Shown: piece after piece, positions 15,971 through 23,308 of the stretch
Numbering within the stretch: position 1 is the stretch's first letter
Layout: each line of letters begins with the position of its first letter
Assembly (NCBI RefSeq): GCF_003143935.1
Contig: NZ_QFRX01000001.1
Span: forward strand, 8,580,243-8,644,242
From: Streptomyces sp. Act143
GTDB taxonomy: Bacteria; Actinomycetota; Actinomycetes; Streptomycetales; Streptomycetaceae
Length of the DNA stretch: 64,000 nt
Reading direction: 5' to 3'
Notes under the pieces: generated by a model
The model's database searches: none
Seen by the model: the letters and a program-made list of their open reading frames with translations, nothing else
Told to the model about the DNA's origin: nothing
Translations under genes and position numbers: made by a program

Positions 15971-16564
15971 GTGGCCAGGACGAACGACGGGGACGGTACG
16001 CCCGTCCCGCAGCGGCTGCTGGCCGCCGCCACCCGGCTCTTCGCCGAGCAGGGCTACGACCGCACCTCCGTGCAGGAGATCGTCGAGGCGGCCGGCGTCA
16101 CCAAGGGGGCGCTGTACCACTACTTCGGCTCCAAGGACGATCTCCTGCACGAGGTGTACGCGCGCGTGCTGCGCGTCCAGCAGGAGCGCCTCGACGCGTT
16201 CGCCAACGCCGACGAGCCCATCGAGAAGCGGCTCAGGGGTGCGGCGGCGGACGTCGTCGTGACGACCATCGAGAACCTCGACGACGCGTCGATCTTCTTC
16301 CGCTCCATGCACCACCTGAGCCCCGAGAAGAACAAGCAGGTGCGCGCCGAGCGCCGGCGCTACCACGAACGCTTCCGCGCGCTCGTCGAGGAGGGCCAGG
16401 AGGCGGGCGTCTTCTCCACCGCCACCCCGGCCGACCTGGTCGTGGACTATCACTTCGGTTCGGTCCACCACCTGTCGACCTGGTACCGCCCCGACGGGCC
16501 CATGAGCCCGCAGGAAGTCGCCGACCACCTGGCGGACCTGCTGCTGCGCGCCCTGCGCCCGTGA
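15971..16564 (+). CDS. TetR-family regulator of the acyl-CoA module
   Basis: A 197-residue TetR-type repressor. The helix-turn-helix is at residues about 32-52 (TSVQEIVEAAGVTKGALYHY), followed by FGSKDDLLHEVY. The C-terminal part (YHERFRALVEEGQEAGVFS, HHLSTWYRPDGPMSPQEVAD) resembles TetR proteins controlling acyl-CoA catabolism in actinobacteria. The start is GTG at 15971, 40 bp after the synthetase stop, so it is the last gene of the operon and probably autoregulated through the site at 13441. The perfect palindrome at 18913 in the promoter of the convergent dehydrogenase-kinase operon suggests that it controls both arms. The ligand is likely an acyl-CoA, by inference. Confidence 0.88.
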   Translation: MARTNDGDGTPVPQRLLAAATRLFAEQGYDRTSVQEIVEAAGVTKGALYHYFGSKDDLLHEVYARVLRVQQERLDAFANADEPIEKRLRGAAADVVVTTIENLDDASIFFRSMHHLSPEKNKQVRAERRRYHERFRALVEEGQEAGVFSTATPADLVVDYHFGSVHHLSTWYRPDGPMSPQEVADHLADLLLRALRP

Positions 16565-16572
16565 CCACGCGC

Positions 16573-16611
16573 GGGTGAGGGGCGGTCGCCATGGACGACC
16601 GCCCCTCACCC
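16573..16611. terminator. Bidirectional 16-bp hairpin terminator
   Basis: The arms are perfect over 16 bp (GGGTGAGGGGCGGTCG and its complement) with a 7-nt loop, midway between the convergent TetR and acyl-CoA dehydrogenase genes. Confidence 0.85.
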
Positions 16612-16626
16612 GTGACCCATGTCCCG

Positions 16627-17841
16627 CTACAGGTACTTCTTCAGCTCCCGCCGCGCCAGCGACCGCTGGTGCACCTCGTCCGGCCCGTCGGCGATCATCA
16701 GCGTCCGCGCTCCCGCGTACAGCTCGGCCAGCGGGAAGTCCTGGCTGACGCCGCCCGCGCCGTGCAGCTGGATCGCGCGGTCGATGATGTCGACCACCGC
16801 GCGCGGCGTGGCGATCTTGATGGCCTGGATCTCCGTGTGGGCGCCGCGGTTGCCGACGGTGTCCATCAGCCAGGCGGTCTTCAGCACCAGCAGCCGCAGC
16901 TGCTCGACGGTCACCCGCGCGTCGGCGATCCAGTTGTGGACCACCCCCTGCTGGGCCAGCGCCTTGCCGAAGGCGTCGCGGGACACCGCCCGGCGGCACA
17001 TCAGCTCGATGGCCCGCTCGGCCATGCCGATCAGCCGCATGCAGTGGTGGATACGGCCCGGACCGAGGCGGGCCTGCGCGATGGCGAAGCCGCCGCCCTC
17101 CTCGCCGACCAGGTTGGCGACCGGCACGCGCGCGTGGTCGAAGATCACCTCGGCGTGGCCGCCGTGGTAGTGGTCCTCGTATCCGAAGACCTTCATGGCG
17201 CGCTGCACGGTGACGCCCGGAGTGTCCCGCGGGACCAGCACCATGGACTGCTGGCGGCGGATGTCCGCGCCCTCCGGGTCCGTCTTGCCCATCACGATGA
17301 AGATCTTGCAGTCCGGGTTCATCGCCCCGGAGATGTACCACTTGCGGCCGGTGACGACGTACTCGTCGCCGTCCCGCTCGATGCGTGTGGTGATGTTGGT
17401 GGCGTCCGAGGAGGCCACGTCCGGCTCGGTCATCGCGAACGCCGAGCGGATCTCACCCGCCAGCAGCGGCTCCAGCCACTGCTTGCGCTGCTGCTCGTCG
17501 CCGAACTGTGCGAGCACCTCCATGTTGCCGGTGTCCGGAGCCGCGCAGTTCAGCGCGGTCGGCGCCAGCTGCGGGGAGCGGCCGGTGATCTCGGCGAGCG
17601 GGGCGTACTGGAGGTTGGTCAGCCCGGCACCGTACTCGGCGTCGGGCAGGAAGAGGTTCCACAGGCCCTGCCTGCGCGCCTCCGCCTTGAGCTCCTCGAC
17701 CACGGCCGGGGTGTCCCACGGGGACGCCAGGGCGGCCCGCTGCTCCTCCGCCACCGCCTCGGCCGGGTAGACGTGCTCGTCCATGAAGGCGAGCAGCTTG
17801 GCGCGCAGTTCCTCGGTGCGCGCGTCGAACGCGAAGTCCAT
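16627..17841 (-). CDS. ACAD10/11-like acyl-CoA dehydrogenase
   Basis: A 404-residue acyl-CoA dehydrogenase of the ACAD10/ACAD11 branch. The substrate/FAD region reads AFAMTEPDVASSDATNI, and the diagnostic segment GPGRIHHCMRLIGMAERA (about residues 235-255) is typical of that branch. At the end HQRSLARRELKKYL replaces the usual GTSQI motif, so the catalytic base is placed differently from short-chain enzymes. In mammals ACAD10/11 fuse this domain to an APH-like kinase and process 4-hydroxyacyl-CoA through a 4-phosphoryl intermediate; in Pseudomonas LvaC plays that part. Here the kinase is the separate upstream gene, 6 bp away, so the two are surely co-transcribed. Strongly recognised family; the 4-hydroxyacyl role is inferred. 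Confidence 0.93.
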   Translation of the reverse strand: MDFAFDARTEELRAKLLAFMDEHVYPAEAVAEEQRAALASPWDTPAVVEELKAEARRQGLWNLFLPDAEYGAGLTNLQYAPLAEITGRSPQLAPTALNCAAPDTGNMEVLAQFGDEQQRKQWLEPLLAGEIRSAFAMTEPDVASSDATNITTRIERDGDEYVVTGRKWYISGAMNPDCKIFIVMGKTDPEGADIRRQQSMVLVPRDTPGVTVQRAMKVFGYEDHYHGGHAEVIFDHARVPVANLVGEEGGGFAIAQARLGPGRIHHCMRLIGMAERAIELMCRRAVSRDAFGKALAQQGVVHNWIADARVTVEQLRLLVLKTAWLMDTVGNRGAHTEIQAIKIATPRAVVDIIDRAIQLHGAGGVSQDFPLAELYAGARTLMIADGPDEVHQRSLARRELKKYL

Positions 17842-17847
17842 GGCGGG

Positions 17848-18870
17848 TCAGCCTTCCTGAAGGGTGGTGAGGCCGTGCTGGATGAAGACGGGGACGAGGT
17901 CGCCGATGCGGTCGAAGCCGTGACCGACCGTCTGGCCCAGGGTGTAGCGGTAGTGGATGCCCTCCAGGATCACGGCGAGCTTGAACCACGCGAACGCCGT
18001 GTACCAGGAGACCTGCGAGGCATCGCGCCCCGAGCGGGCCGCGTAGCGCTCGACCAGTTCGGCCGGATCGGGGTGCCCGGGCGCCTCGGCGGTCGTGGAG
18101 ACGGGGGAGTCCGGCATGCCCAGCGGCAGGCTGTACATGACCAGCAGGCCCAGGTCGGTGAGCGGATCGCCGAGGGTCGACATCTCCCAGTCGAGGATGG
18201 CCTTGATCCGGTCGTCGTCGCCGATGAGCACGTTGTCGAGCCGGTAGTCGCCGTGGATGACCGTCGGCGCGGACGAGGTCGGCAGCCGCCGTCCCAGCGT
18301 CGCGTGCAGCTCGTCGATGCCGGCCAGCTCGCGGTTGCGGGAGGCGTCCAGCTGCTTGCCCCAGCGGCGCAGCTGGCGGTCCAGGAAGCCCTCGGGCCGG
18401 CCGAAGTCGGCGAGACCGACCCCGGCGGGGTCCACCGCGTGCAGTTCCACGAGCGTGTCCACCAGCCCCAGCACCGCGTCACGCGTGCGTGCCGGACCGA
18501 GCGGGGCCAGCTGGTCGGCGGTGCGGTACGGGGTGCCCTCGACGAACTCCATGACGTAGAACGGCGCCCCGAGGACGTCCTCGTCCTCGCACAGCACCAG
18601 CGGTTCCGGCACCGGCACACTCGTCGGGTGCAGGGCGCTGATCACCCGGTGCTCACGCTTCATGTCGTGCGCGGTGGCCAGGACGTGGCCCAGCGGCGGC
18701 CGGCGTACGACCCAGCGCGAGGCACCGTCGGAGACCGTGTACGTGAGGTTCGACCGCCCGCCCTCGATCAGCCGTCCGGTCAGAGGGCCCTGGACCAGGC
18801 CGGGTCGCTCGCGGTCGAGCAGACCGCGCAGCCGGTCGAGGTCGAGTCCGGGCGGGTGGTCGGGGCTCAT
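17848..18870 (-). CDS. APH/ACAD10-type phosphotransferase
   Basis: A 340-residue kinase-fold protein of the aminoglycoside-phosphotransferase superfamily. It has a substrate/ATP lobe with WVVRRPPLGHVLATAHDM. The Brenner-type catalytic loop VIHGDYRLDNVLIG (about residues 205-218) carries the catalytic Asp and metal-binding Asn, and the metal motif ILDWEMSTLGDPLTDLG (about 226-242) follows. The whole sequence fits the kinase domain of ACAD10/ACAD11 and the Pseudomonas 4-hydroxyacyl-CoA kinase LvaA, rather than antibiotic-resistance enzymes. It precedes the ACAD gene by 6 bp. Its promoter region contains the perfect palindrome CCGACCGGTCGG. I infer that it phosphorylates the 4-hydroxyl of an acyl-CoA, so that the dehydrogenase-like partner can eliminate phosphate. 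Confidence 0.92.
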   Translation of the reverse strand: MSPDHPPGLDLDRLRGLLDRERPGLVQGPLTGRLIEGGRSNLTYTVSDGASRWVVRRPPLGHVLATAHDMKREHRVISALHPTSVPVPEPLVLCEDEDVLGAPFYVMEFVEGTPYRTADQLAPLGPARTRDAVLGLVDTLVELHAVDPAGVGLADFGRPEGFLDRQLRRWGKQLDASRNRELAGIDELHATLGRRLPTSSAPTVIHGDYRLDNVLIGDDDRIKAILDWEMSTLGDPLTDLGLLVMYSLPLGMPDSPVSTTAEAPGHPDPAELVERYAARSGRDASQVSWYTAFAWFKLAVILEGIHYRYTLGQTVGHGFDRIGDLVPVFIQHGLTTLQEG

Positions 18871-18912
18871 GCATCGCTCCTACGGGCAGGTGAACGGGAC
18901 TGGAATCCATGA

Positions 18913-18928
18913 TGCCGACCGGTCGGTA
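18913..18928. promoter_or_regulatory. TetR operator candidate TGCCGACCGGTCGGTA
   Basis: It has a 12-bp perfect palindromic core (CCGACCGGTCGG, 18915-18926) and lies 43 bp upstream of the kinase start at 18870. It shares CCGACCGGT with the site at 13441 before the SDR operon. Confidence 0.6.
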
Positions 18929-19048
18929 TGCCGTCCAGTGCGTGGGGCGAAAGTGGGCGTGAAAGTGATCCGGGCCACCATGCGCCGACGGCTCCCCGCG
19001 CGGTGCGCCGGGGAGCCGTCGTGAGCCGGGAGTGGTGCGGTCAGGAGG

Positions 19049-19345
19049 TCAGTGGTCGTCCCAGTGGCCGTTGTGCGCGGCGTGCCGGTGGCCGTCGTGC
19101 AGGTAGTCGACATGGTCGCCGTGCAGCACGCTCTCGTGGCCGCAGGCGTCCCCGTGCTGGTGCTCGTGGCTCTCGTGGGCGACATGGCCGTCCGCCTCGC
19201 ACTCGTCCCAGTGGCCGCCGTGCTCGCGGTGCAGATGCCCGCCATGGGCGTAGTCGACGTGGTCGCCGTGCGGCACCTCGGTGTGCCCGCAGTCGGGGCC
19301 GTGGACGTGTGTGTGGGAGGTGTGTTCCTGGTGGAGGGTGGTCAT
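19049..19345 (-). CDS. Histidine-rich (27 of 98 residues) putative metal-binding protein
   Basis: A 98-residue protein with 27 histidines, many Asp/Glu and three cysteines. The body is an internal duplication. HGDHVDYAHGGHLHREHGGH in the first half is repeated as HGDHVDYLHDGHRHAAHNGH in the second, each copy followed by WD and preceded by a Cys-Gly-His turn (DCGHTEV, ACGHESV). The ATG at 19345 follows GAAGGTGAG by 5 bp. The upstream in-frame extension to 19483 is not convincing because it is Arg/Ser/Pro-rich and overlaps the promoter of the divergent reductase. There is no signal peptide. Metal buffering (Zn, Ni, Co or Cu) is the obvious idea. No Zur- or Nur-type box was recognised upstream. 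Confidence 0.82.
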   Translation of the reverse strand: MTTLHQEHTSHTHVHGPDCGHTEVPHGDHVDYAHGGHLHREHGGHWDECEADGHVAHESHEHQHGDACGHESVLHGDHVDYLHDGHRHAAHNGHWDDH

Positions 19346-19472
19346 GGTGCTCACCTTCGGAGATGGTGCCGATGACGGCCTTGCCGATGACGTCGGACAG
19401 GCTGCCACGCGAACGCCGCATATCCGGGCATCCCGCTTGCGTGGCGTCCGACTACCCCGGAGGGTCGGTGCC

Positions 19473-20462
19473 ATGAAGGGCATCAGCTACTCACGCTACG
19501 GCGGCCCCGAGGTCCTCGCATACGGCGAGGTCCGCGACCCCACGGTCGGGGTCGACTCGGTGCTGGTCAAGGTCCGCGCGGCGGCCGTCAACCCGGTCGA
19601 CTGGCACTGCCGCGAGGGACATCTGGACCGGGTCCTCGACCCGGTGTTCCCGGTGGTCCCCGGCTGGGACGTCTCCGGGGTGGTGGTCCAGCTCGGTGTG
19701 TCCGTCACGGAGTTCGCGGTCGGTGACGAGGTCATCGGCTACGTTCGCGAGGACTTCCTGTCCCGCGGCACCTTCGCCGAGTACGTGGCCGCCCCCGTGC
19801 GCACCCTCGCCCGCAAGCCCCGCAACCTCTCCTTCGAGGAGGCGGCCGGCCTGCCGCTGACCGGTCTGACGGCCTACCAGGTGCTCGTCAAGGCGCTCCA
19901 GGTCAAGCGCGGCGAGACGGTCCTCGTGCACGCCGCGGCCGGCGGGGTCGGCTCGATCGCGGTGCAGCTCGCCCGGCACTTCGGCGCCCGGGTCATCGGC
20001 ACGGCGAGCCCCGCCAACCACGACTTCGTACGGAGCCTCGGCGGCGAGCCGGTCGCGTACGGCGAGGGCCTGGCCGAACGGGTGCGCGGGCTCGCCCCCG
20101 AGGGCGTGGACGCGGCGTTCGACACGATCGGCGGCGAGACCCTGACGGTCTCGGCCAACCTCCTGGCCCCCGAAGGCCGCCTGGTCTCCATCGTGGACGG
20201 CGAGGTCGTCGCCTACGGCGGCCGTTACTACTGGGTCCGCCCCGACGCCGAGGACCTCCAGCGCCTGTCCGAACTGGCGGAACAGGGCGTGGTGTCGGTG
20301 CACGTCTCACAGACGTTCCCGCTGGAGCGGGCGGCGGAGGCGCAGCGGCTGAGCCAGGAGGGCCGGACCAGGGGGAAGATCGTGGTGACGGTGGACTGGG
20401 AGACGGAGACCGAGGAGCCGCAGACCGAGGAGCCGCAGACCGAGGAGACGGAGAAGGGCTAG
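19473..20462 (+). CDS. NADP-dependent quinone oxidoreductase-like MDR protein
   Basis: A 329-residue zinc-free medium-chain dehydrogenase/reductase. It starts with the family pattern YSRYGGPEVLAYGEV. The segments AAAVNPVDWHCREGH and VPGWDVSGVV form the substrate domain, and VLVHAAAGGVGSIAVQLA (about residues 150-167) is the NADP Rossmann motif. The zinc-ligand pattern of alcohol dehydrogenases is absent. Such enzymes reduce quinones or enones with NADPH. The ATG at 19473 follows GGAGGGTCGGTGCC. The last about 18 residues are an acidic repeat (three EEPQT-like units ending in ETEKG) that looks like a slippage-generated tail. It is divergent from the His-rich gene. Confidence 0.9.
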   Translation: MKGISYSRYGGPEVLAYGEVRDPTVGVDSVLVKVRAAAVNPVDWHCREGHLDRVLDPVFPVVPGWDVSGVVVQLGVSVTEFAVGDEVIGYVREDFLSRGTFAEYVAAPVRTLARKPRNLSFEEAAGLPLTGLTAYQVLVKALQVKRGETVLVHAAAGGVGSIAVQLARHFGARVIGTASPANHDFVRSLGGEPVAYGEGLAERVRGLAPEGVDAAFDTIGGETLTVSANLLAPEGRLVSIVDGEVVAYGGRYYWVRPDAEDLQRLSELAEQGVVSVHVSQTFPLERAAEAQRLSQEGRTRGKIVVTVDWETETEEPQTEEPQTEETEKG

Positions 20463-20481
20463 GGGCGCCGGGACCGGGCGG

Positions 20482-20817
20482 CTAGAAGACCAGAGCCGCC
20501 CCGCACACCGCCACGGCCACCGTGCACAGCGCCGCGGCCGTGGCGTGGCGGGGGGTGAGAGCCGAAGGGGCGCCCGGTGAGGCGAGCGCGCGGATGCGTC
20601 GGTGCGCGAGCAGCAGGAAGCCCAGCCAGAGGGCGACGCACAGGGCGCACGCGACGACACCGACCGCGGACGGGCCGCCGTGCAGCGCGGTCTTCACGGC
20701 GAGTACGGCGGAGACGGTGCCGGACAGGGTCGTACGGCGCCAGGCGAGCCGGGTGCGTTCCGGCTGGAGCCCGGGATCGCGTCCGACGTCCGCAGCCGCG
20801 GCGCTCACCCCTTCCAT
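20482..20817 (-). CDS. DUF202 membrane protein
   Basis: A 111-residue membrane protein with three predicted helices: VSAVLAVKTALHG, GVVACALCVALWLGFLLLAH and the C-terminal AAALCTVAVAVCGAALVF. The N-terminal motif PGLQPERTRLAWRRTTLS is the DUF202 signature (E-R-T-x-L-A-W-x-R-T). It begins 7 bp after the stop of the preceding DUF202/YidH gene, so the two are an operon and probably form a hetero-oligomer in the membrane. DUF202 proteins have no firmly established function. Confidence 0.85.
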   Translation of the reverse strand: MEGVSAAAADVGRDPGLQPERTRLAWRRTTLSGTVSAVLAVKTALHGGPSAVGVVACALCVALWLGFLLLAHRRIRALASPGAPSALTPRHATAAALCTVAVAVCGAALVF

Positions 20818-20824
20818 CCGGCGC

Positions 20825-21217
20825 TCACCCCTCCCACCCGACGAGCACGATGACGGCCATCGCGAGCGCGACGACCGCCACGACCACGCTCAGCAGCGTC
20901 GGGAAGCGCGACACCGGCAGGTCCTCGCCCCGGCGCATCGCCCGCTCGCAGCGCACCCAGTGGTTGACCGCGCGCAGCGAGCAGAGCACACCGGCACCGA
21001 GCAGCGCGAGCGCCAGCCCGACCCGCCAGCCCCAGCGCAGGTCCGGCAGGAACTGGTCGACGGCGAAGCCCCCGCCGATCAGCGCGAGCGCGGTGCGCAG
21101 CCAGGCCAGGAAGGTGCGCTCGTTGGCGAGCGAGAACCGGTAGTCGGGCGTACCGCCTTCCTCCCGGACCTGCTCGGGCGCGAACCAGAGCCGGACGTTC
21201 CGTGCGAATTCGATCAC
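20825..21217 (-). CDS. YidH-family DUF202 membrane protein
   Basis: A 130-residue protein with the YidH pattern: a soluble start (MIEFARNVRLWFAPEQVREE), the DUF202 motif YRFSLANERTFLAWLRTALALIGGGFAVD, and then two more transmembrane helices (GLALALLGAGVLCSLRAVNH and LLSVVVAVVALAMAVIVLV). It is the first gene of a two-gene operon with the shorter DUF202 protein downstream. Cellular role unknown. Confidence 0.88.
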   Translation of the reverse strand: MIEFARNVRLWFAPEQVREEGGTPDYRFSLANERTFLAWLRTALALIGGGFAVDQFLPDLRWGWRVGLALALLGAGVLCSLRAVNHWVRCERAMRRGEDLPVSRFPTLLSVVVAVVALAMAVIVLVGWEG

Positions 21218-21342
21218 GCCCAGGACCCTACCGGGCGGGCGTGCGGCCGCTGTCCGTGGCGGCCGTCACGGTTCGCGCCGCGGGCCCCGAGCTGCCGCTC
21301 GGCAGCGGATCGGGCCACCCCGCCCCGTTCCTCCGGGCGGGC

Positions 21343-21861
21343 TCAGCTCTCCTTCTTCCGGTACTCCCTGAACCGCGCGTACGCGTCGAGCCCGTCCGGC
21401 ACCCACTCCCACTCCGGCAACCGCCGCTGCACCTCGTCCTCCGCCAGGAAGTCGTGCCAGGCGACCTCCTCGACCTGCGGATTCACCGGCAGCTCGCACC
21501 GCACCTCGTACACGGCCGACCACCACGTCCGCCCGGCCCCGTCGTCGTACAGGAACTTGAAGAGGAAGGCCGGCTTCGGCAGGCCGGAGACGCCCAGCTC
21601 CTCCTCGGCCTCGCGCAGGGCCGCGTCGTCGTAGGACTCGCCCGCACCCACCACCCCGCCCACCCACATGTCGTACAGGGAGGGAAAGACCAGCTTGGTC
21701 GGGGTGCGGCGGTGGACGAACAACCGGCCGTCGGCGTCCCGCGCCTGGATGAACACGCACCGGTGACGCAGCCCCCGGGCGTACGCCTCAGCGCGCGGGG
21801 ACTGCCCGACGACCCGGTCGTGCTCGTCGACGATGTCGAGGATCTCGTCAGCAGCGCTCAT
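21343..21861 (-). CDS. NUDIX hydrolase (YfcD-like)
   Basis: A 172-residue NUDIX protein. The Nudix box runs from GVVGAGE to REAEEELG in the exact G-x5-E-x7-R-E-x2-E-E-x-G spacing. An N-terminal DEHDRVVGQSPRAEAYARGLRHRCVFI region and MWVGGVV are typical of the isopentenyl-diphosphate-isomerase-like YfcD subgroup. ATG 21861 gives a natural start (MSAADEILDIV). The reaction is hydrolysis of a nucleoside-diphosphate-linked compound; the exact substrate is unknown. It stands alone between the DUF202 pair and a DMT transporter. Confidence 0.9.
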   Translation of the reverse strand: MSAADEILDIVDEHDRVVGQSPRAEAYARGLRHRCVFIQARDADGRLFVHRRTPTKLVFPSLYDMWVGGVVGAGESYDDAALREAEEELGVSGLPKPAFLFKFLYDDGAGRTWWSAVYEVRCELPVNPQVEEVAWHDFLAEDEVQRRLPEWEWVPDGLDAYARFREYRKKES

Positions 21862-22008
21862 GCACCCATCCAAGCAGCCCCGCCACCGACCAGGCGCCCT
21901 GGCATCGCGCCCGCCCAACTCGGCCGACCTTCGCGGCCCCCTCAGCCAGGCCGGGAGTCGCCACTCGCCTGTTCACCCAGCAGCCGGCAGCCGGCAACCG
22001 CCGCCCGT

Positions 22009-22920
22009 TCAGTTCGGCTGGAGCCGCCGCGCCCGCGTCGGCTCCGCCGCTCCGCACGGCATCGCCGGATGCAGGCCGAGGAGCACGATGCCGACCACGA
22101 CCGCCGCGAGCCCCGCCGCCTCCCACGCCAGTGCCCCGGTGTCGGTGCGCAGCCGGTCGCCGAGGAAACCGACTCCGCAGATGATCCCGGCGAGCGGCTG
22201 GGCGGCGGTCAGGGCGGGCAGCGACATCCGCAGGGAGGCCGTCTCGAACGCGCTCTGGACGAGGACCAGGCCGGTCACGCCGAGGGCGAGGACGGCGTAC
22301 GGCTGCCAGCCGGTGAGGAGTTCCATGAGGCCGCCCTCGGAGAAGCGCTGTCCGCTCACCCGGGTGAGGGCGTCCTGGACGCCGTAGAGGAGCCCGGCCG
22401 CCACCGCCAGCAGGGCCGGTCCCGAGCTCAGTCGCGAGCGCTTGGCGTACGTCGTCAGCAGCAGTGCGAGACCGATCATGGCGCCGATGATCAGCCAGTG
22501 GCGGAAGGGATCGATCACCGCCGAACCGCCGCGCGGCTCGCCCGCCATGATGAACGCCGTCACTCCGCCCGCGAGCAGCAGCAGCCCCGCCCAGCCCTGC
22601 CGGCCCAGCGACTGCTTGGTCTGGTGGCGGGAGAGGGCCATCGCGAAGAGGAGGTTCGTCGCCAGCAGGGGTTCCACGAGCGAGATCTCGCCCTGGCCCA
22701 GCGCGATCGCGCCGAGCACCATGCCGGCCACCATCAGGCCGATGCCGCCGAGCCAGCGGGGCACCCGCATCAGGTCGAGGAGCAGCCTGGGCGAGAGGAA
22801 GTCGTTCAGGGGCGCGCGCTGGGCCGCGTTCTGCTGGAGGACGAAACCGATGCCCAGGCAGCAGGCCGCGCTCACGGCGAGAACCAGAACCAGAACCGAC
22901 ACGCTGCGTACCTCGATCAC
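22009..22920 (-). CDS. DMT-superfamily (EamA-like) transporter
   Basis: A 303-residue integral membrane protein with nine to ten hydrophobic helices and the internal two-fold repeat expected of the drug/metabolite transporter superfamily. The first half holds SLVEPLLATNLLFAMALSR, and the second ASLRMSLPALTAAQPLAGIICGV, at equivalent positions. The start is GTG at 22920. The direction and substrate of transport cannot be deduced; it stands alone. Confidence 0.85.
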   Translation of the reverse strand: MIEVRSVSVLVLVLAVSAACCLGIGFVLQQNAAQRAPLNDFLSPRLLLDLMRVPRWLGGIGLMVAGMVLGAIALGQGEISLVEPLLATNLLFAMALSRHQTKQSLGRQGWAGLLLLAGGVTAFIMAGEPRGGSAVIDPFRHWLIIGAMIGLALLLTTYAKRSRLSSGPALLAVAAGLLYGVQDALTRVSGQRFSEGGLMELLTGWQPYAVLALGVTGLVLVQSAFETASLRMSLPALTAAQPLAGIICGVGFLGDRLRTDTGALAWEAAGLAAVVVGIVLLGLHPAMPCGAAEPTRARRLQPN

Positions 22921-23308
22921 TCGGCCGGGCCACGGGGCGGGTTAAGGGCCGACTGTAGCGCCGTTGAGCCCGGCCTGCTCCCGGGAGTACCCGGATCCGG
23001 GCGGTTGACTCGGTCGCGTGCGGGGCGGTGCGACCTTTCCGCCATGGTGGGCGCCCCGGTCGAGCCGCGCCATGGCGTGCGCCACATCGAGGCGAGGTCG
23101 GGGTGAGCCGGCCGGCGGCGCGCATTCACAACTGCCCCACCAGTCACACAAGTTGATGCGTGTAACAGGCGCCCGAAGCTTGACGGGGACCATTGGCTGA
23201 GGGTTGGCTGTCCGTGATCAGTCGCCCACGCCCTGATGATCAGACCCGTGGGCCAGTTGCCCCTGCCGACCGTCGACGCGATTGACCTCGCACGAGGAAG
23301 TCTCCGCG
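22921..23308. other. 388-bp intergenic region with promoters for both flanking genes
   Basis: No convincing gene is seen. The region separates the divergent DMT transporter and TPR-like gene. A TTGACG box at about 23179 could be a -35 element for the rightward gene. A perfect 11-bp palindrome CTGATGATCAG lies at 23233-23243, and a related GATCAG occurs at 23217. Other short ORFs here have no codon bias or ribosome-binding site. Confidence 0.5.

Noticed and set aside
17848..18870. Aminoglycoside-resistance gene
   Set aside because: Although the fold is APH-like, the sequence and neighbouring ACAD gene match the ACAD10/LvaA metabolic kinases.
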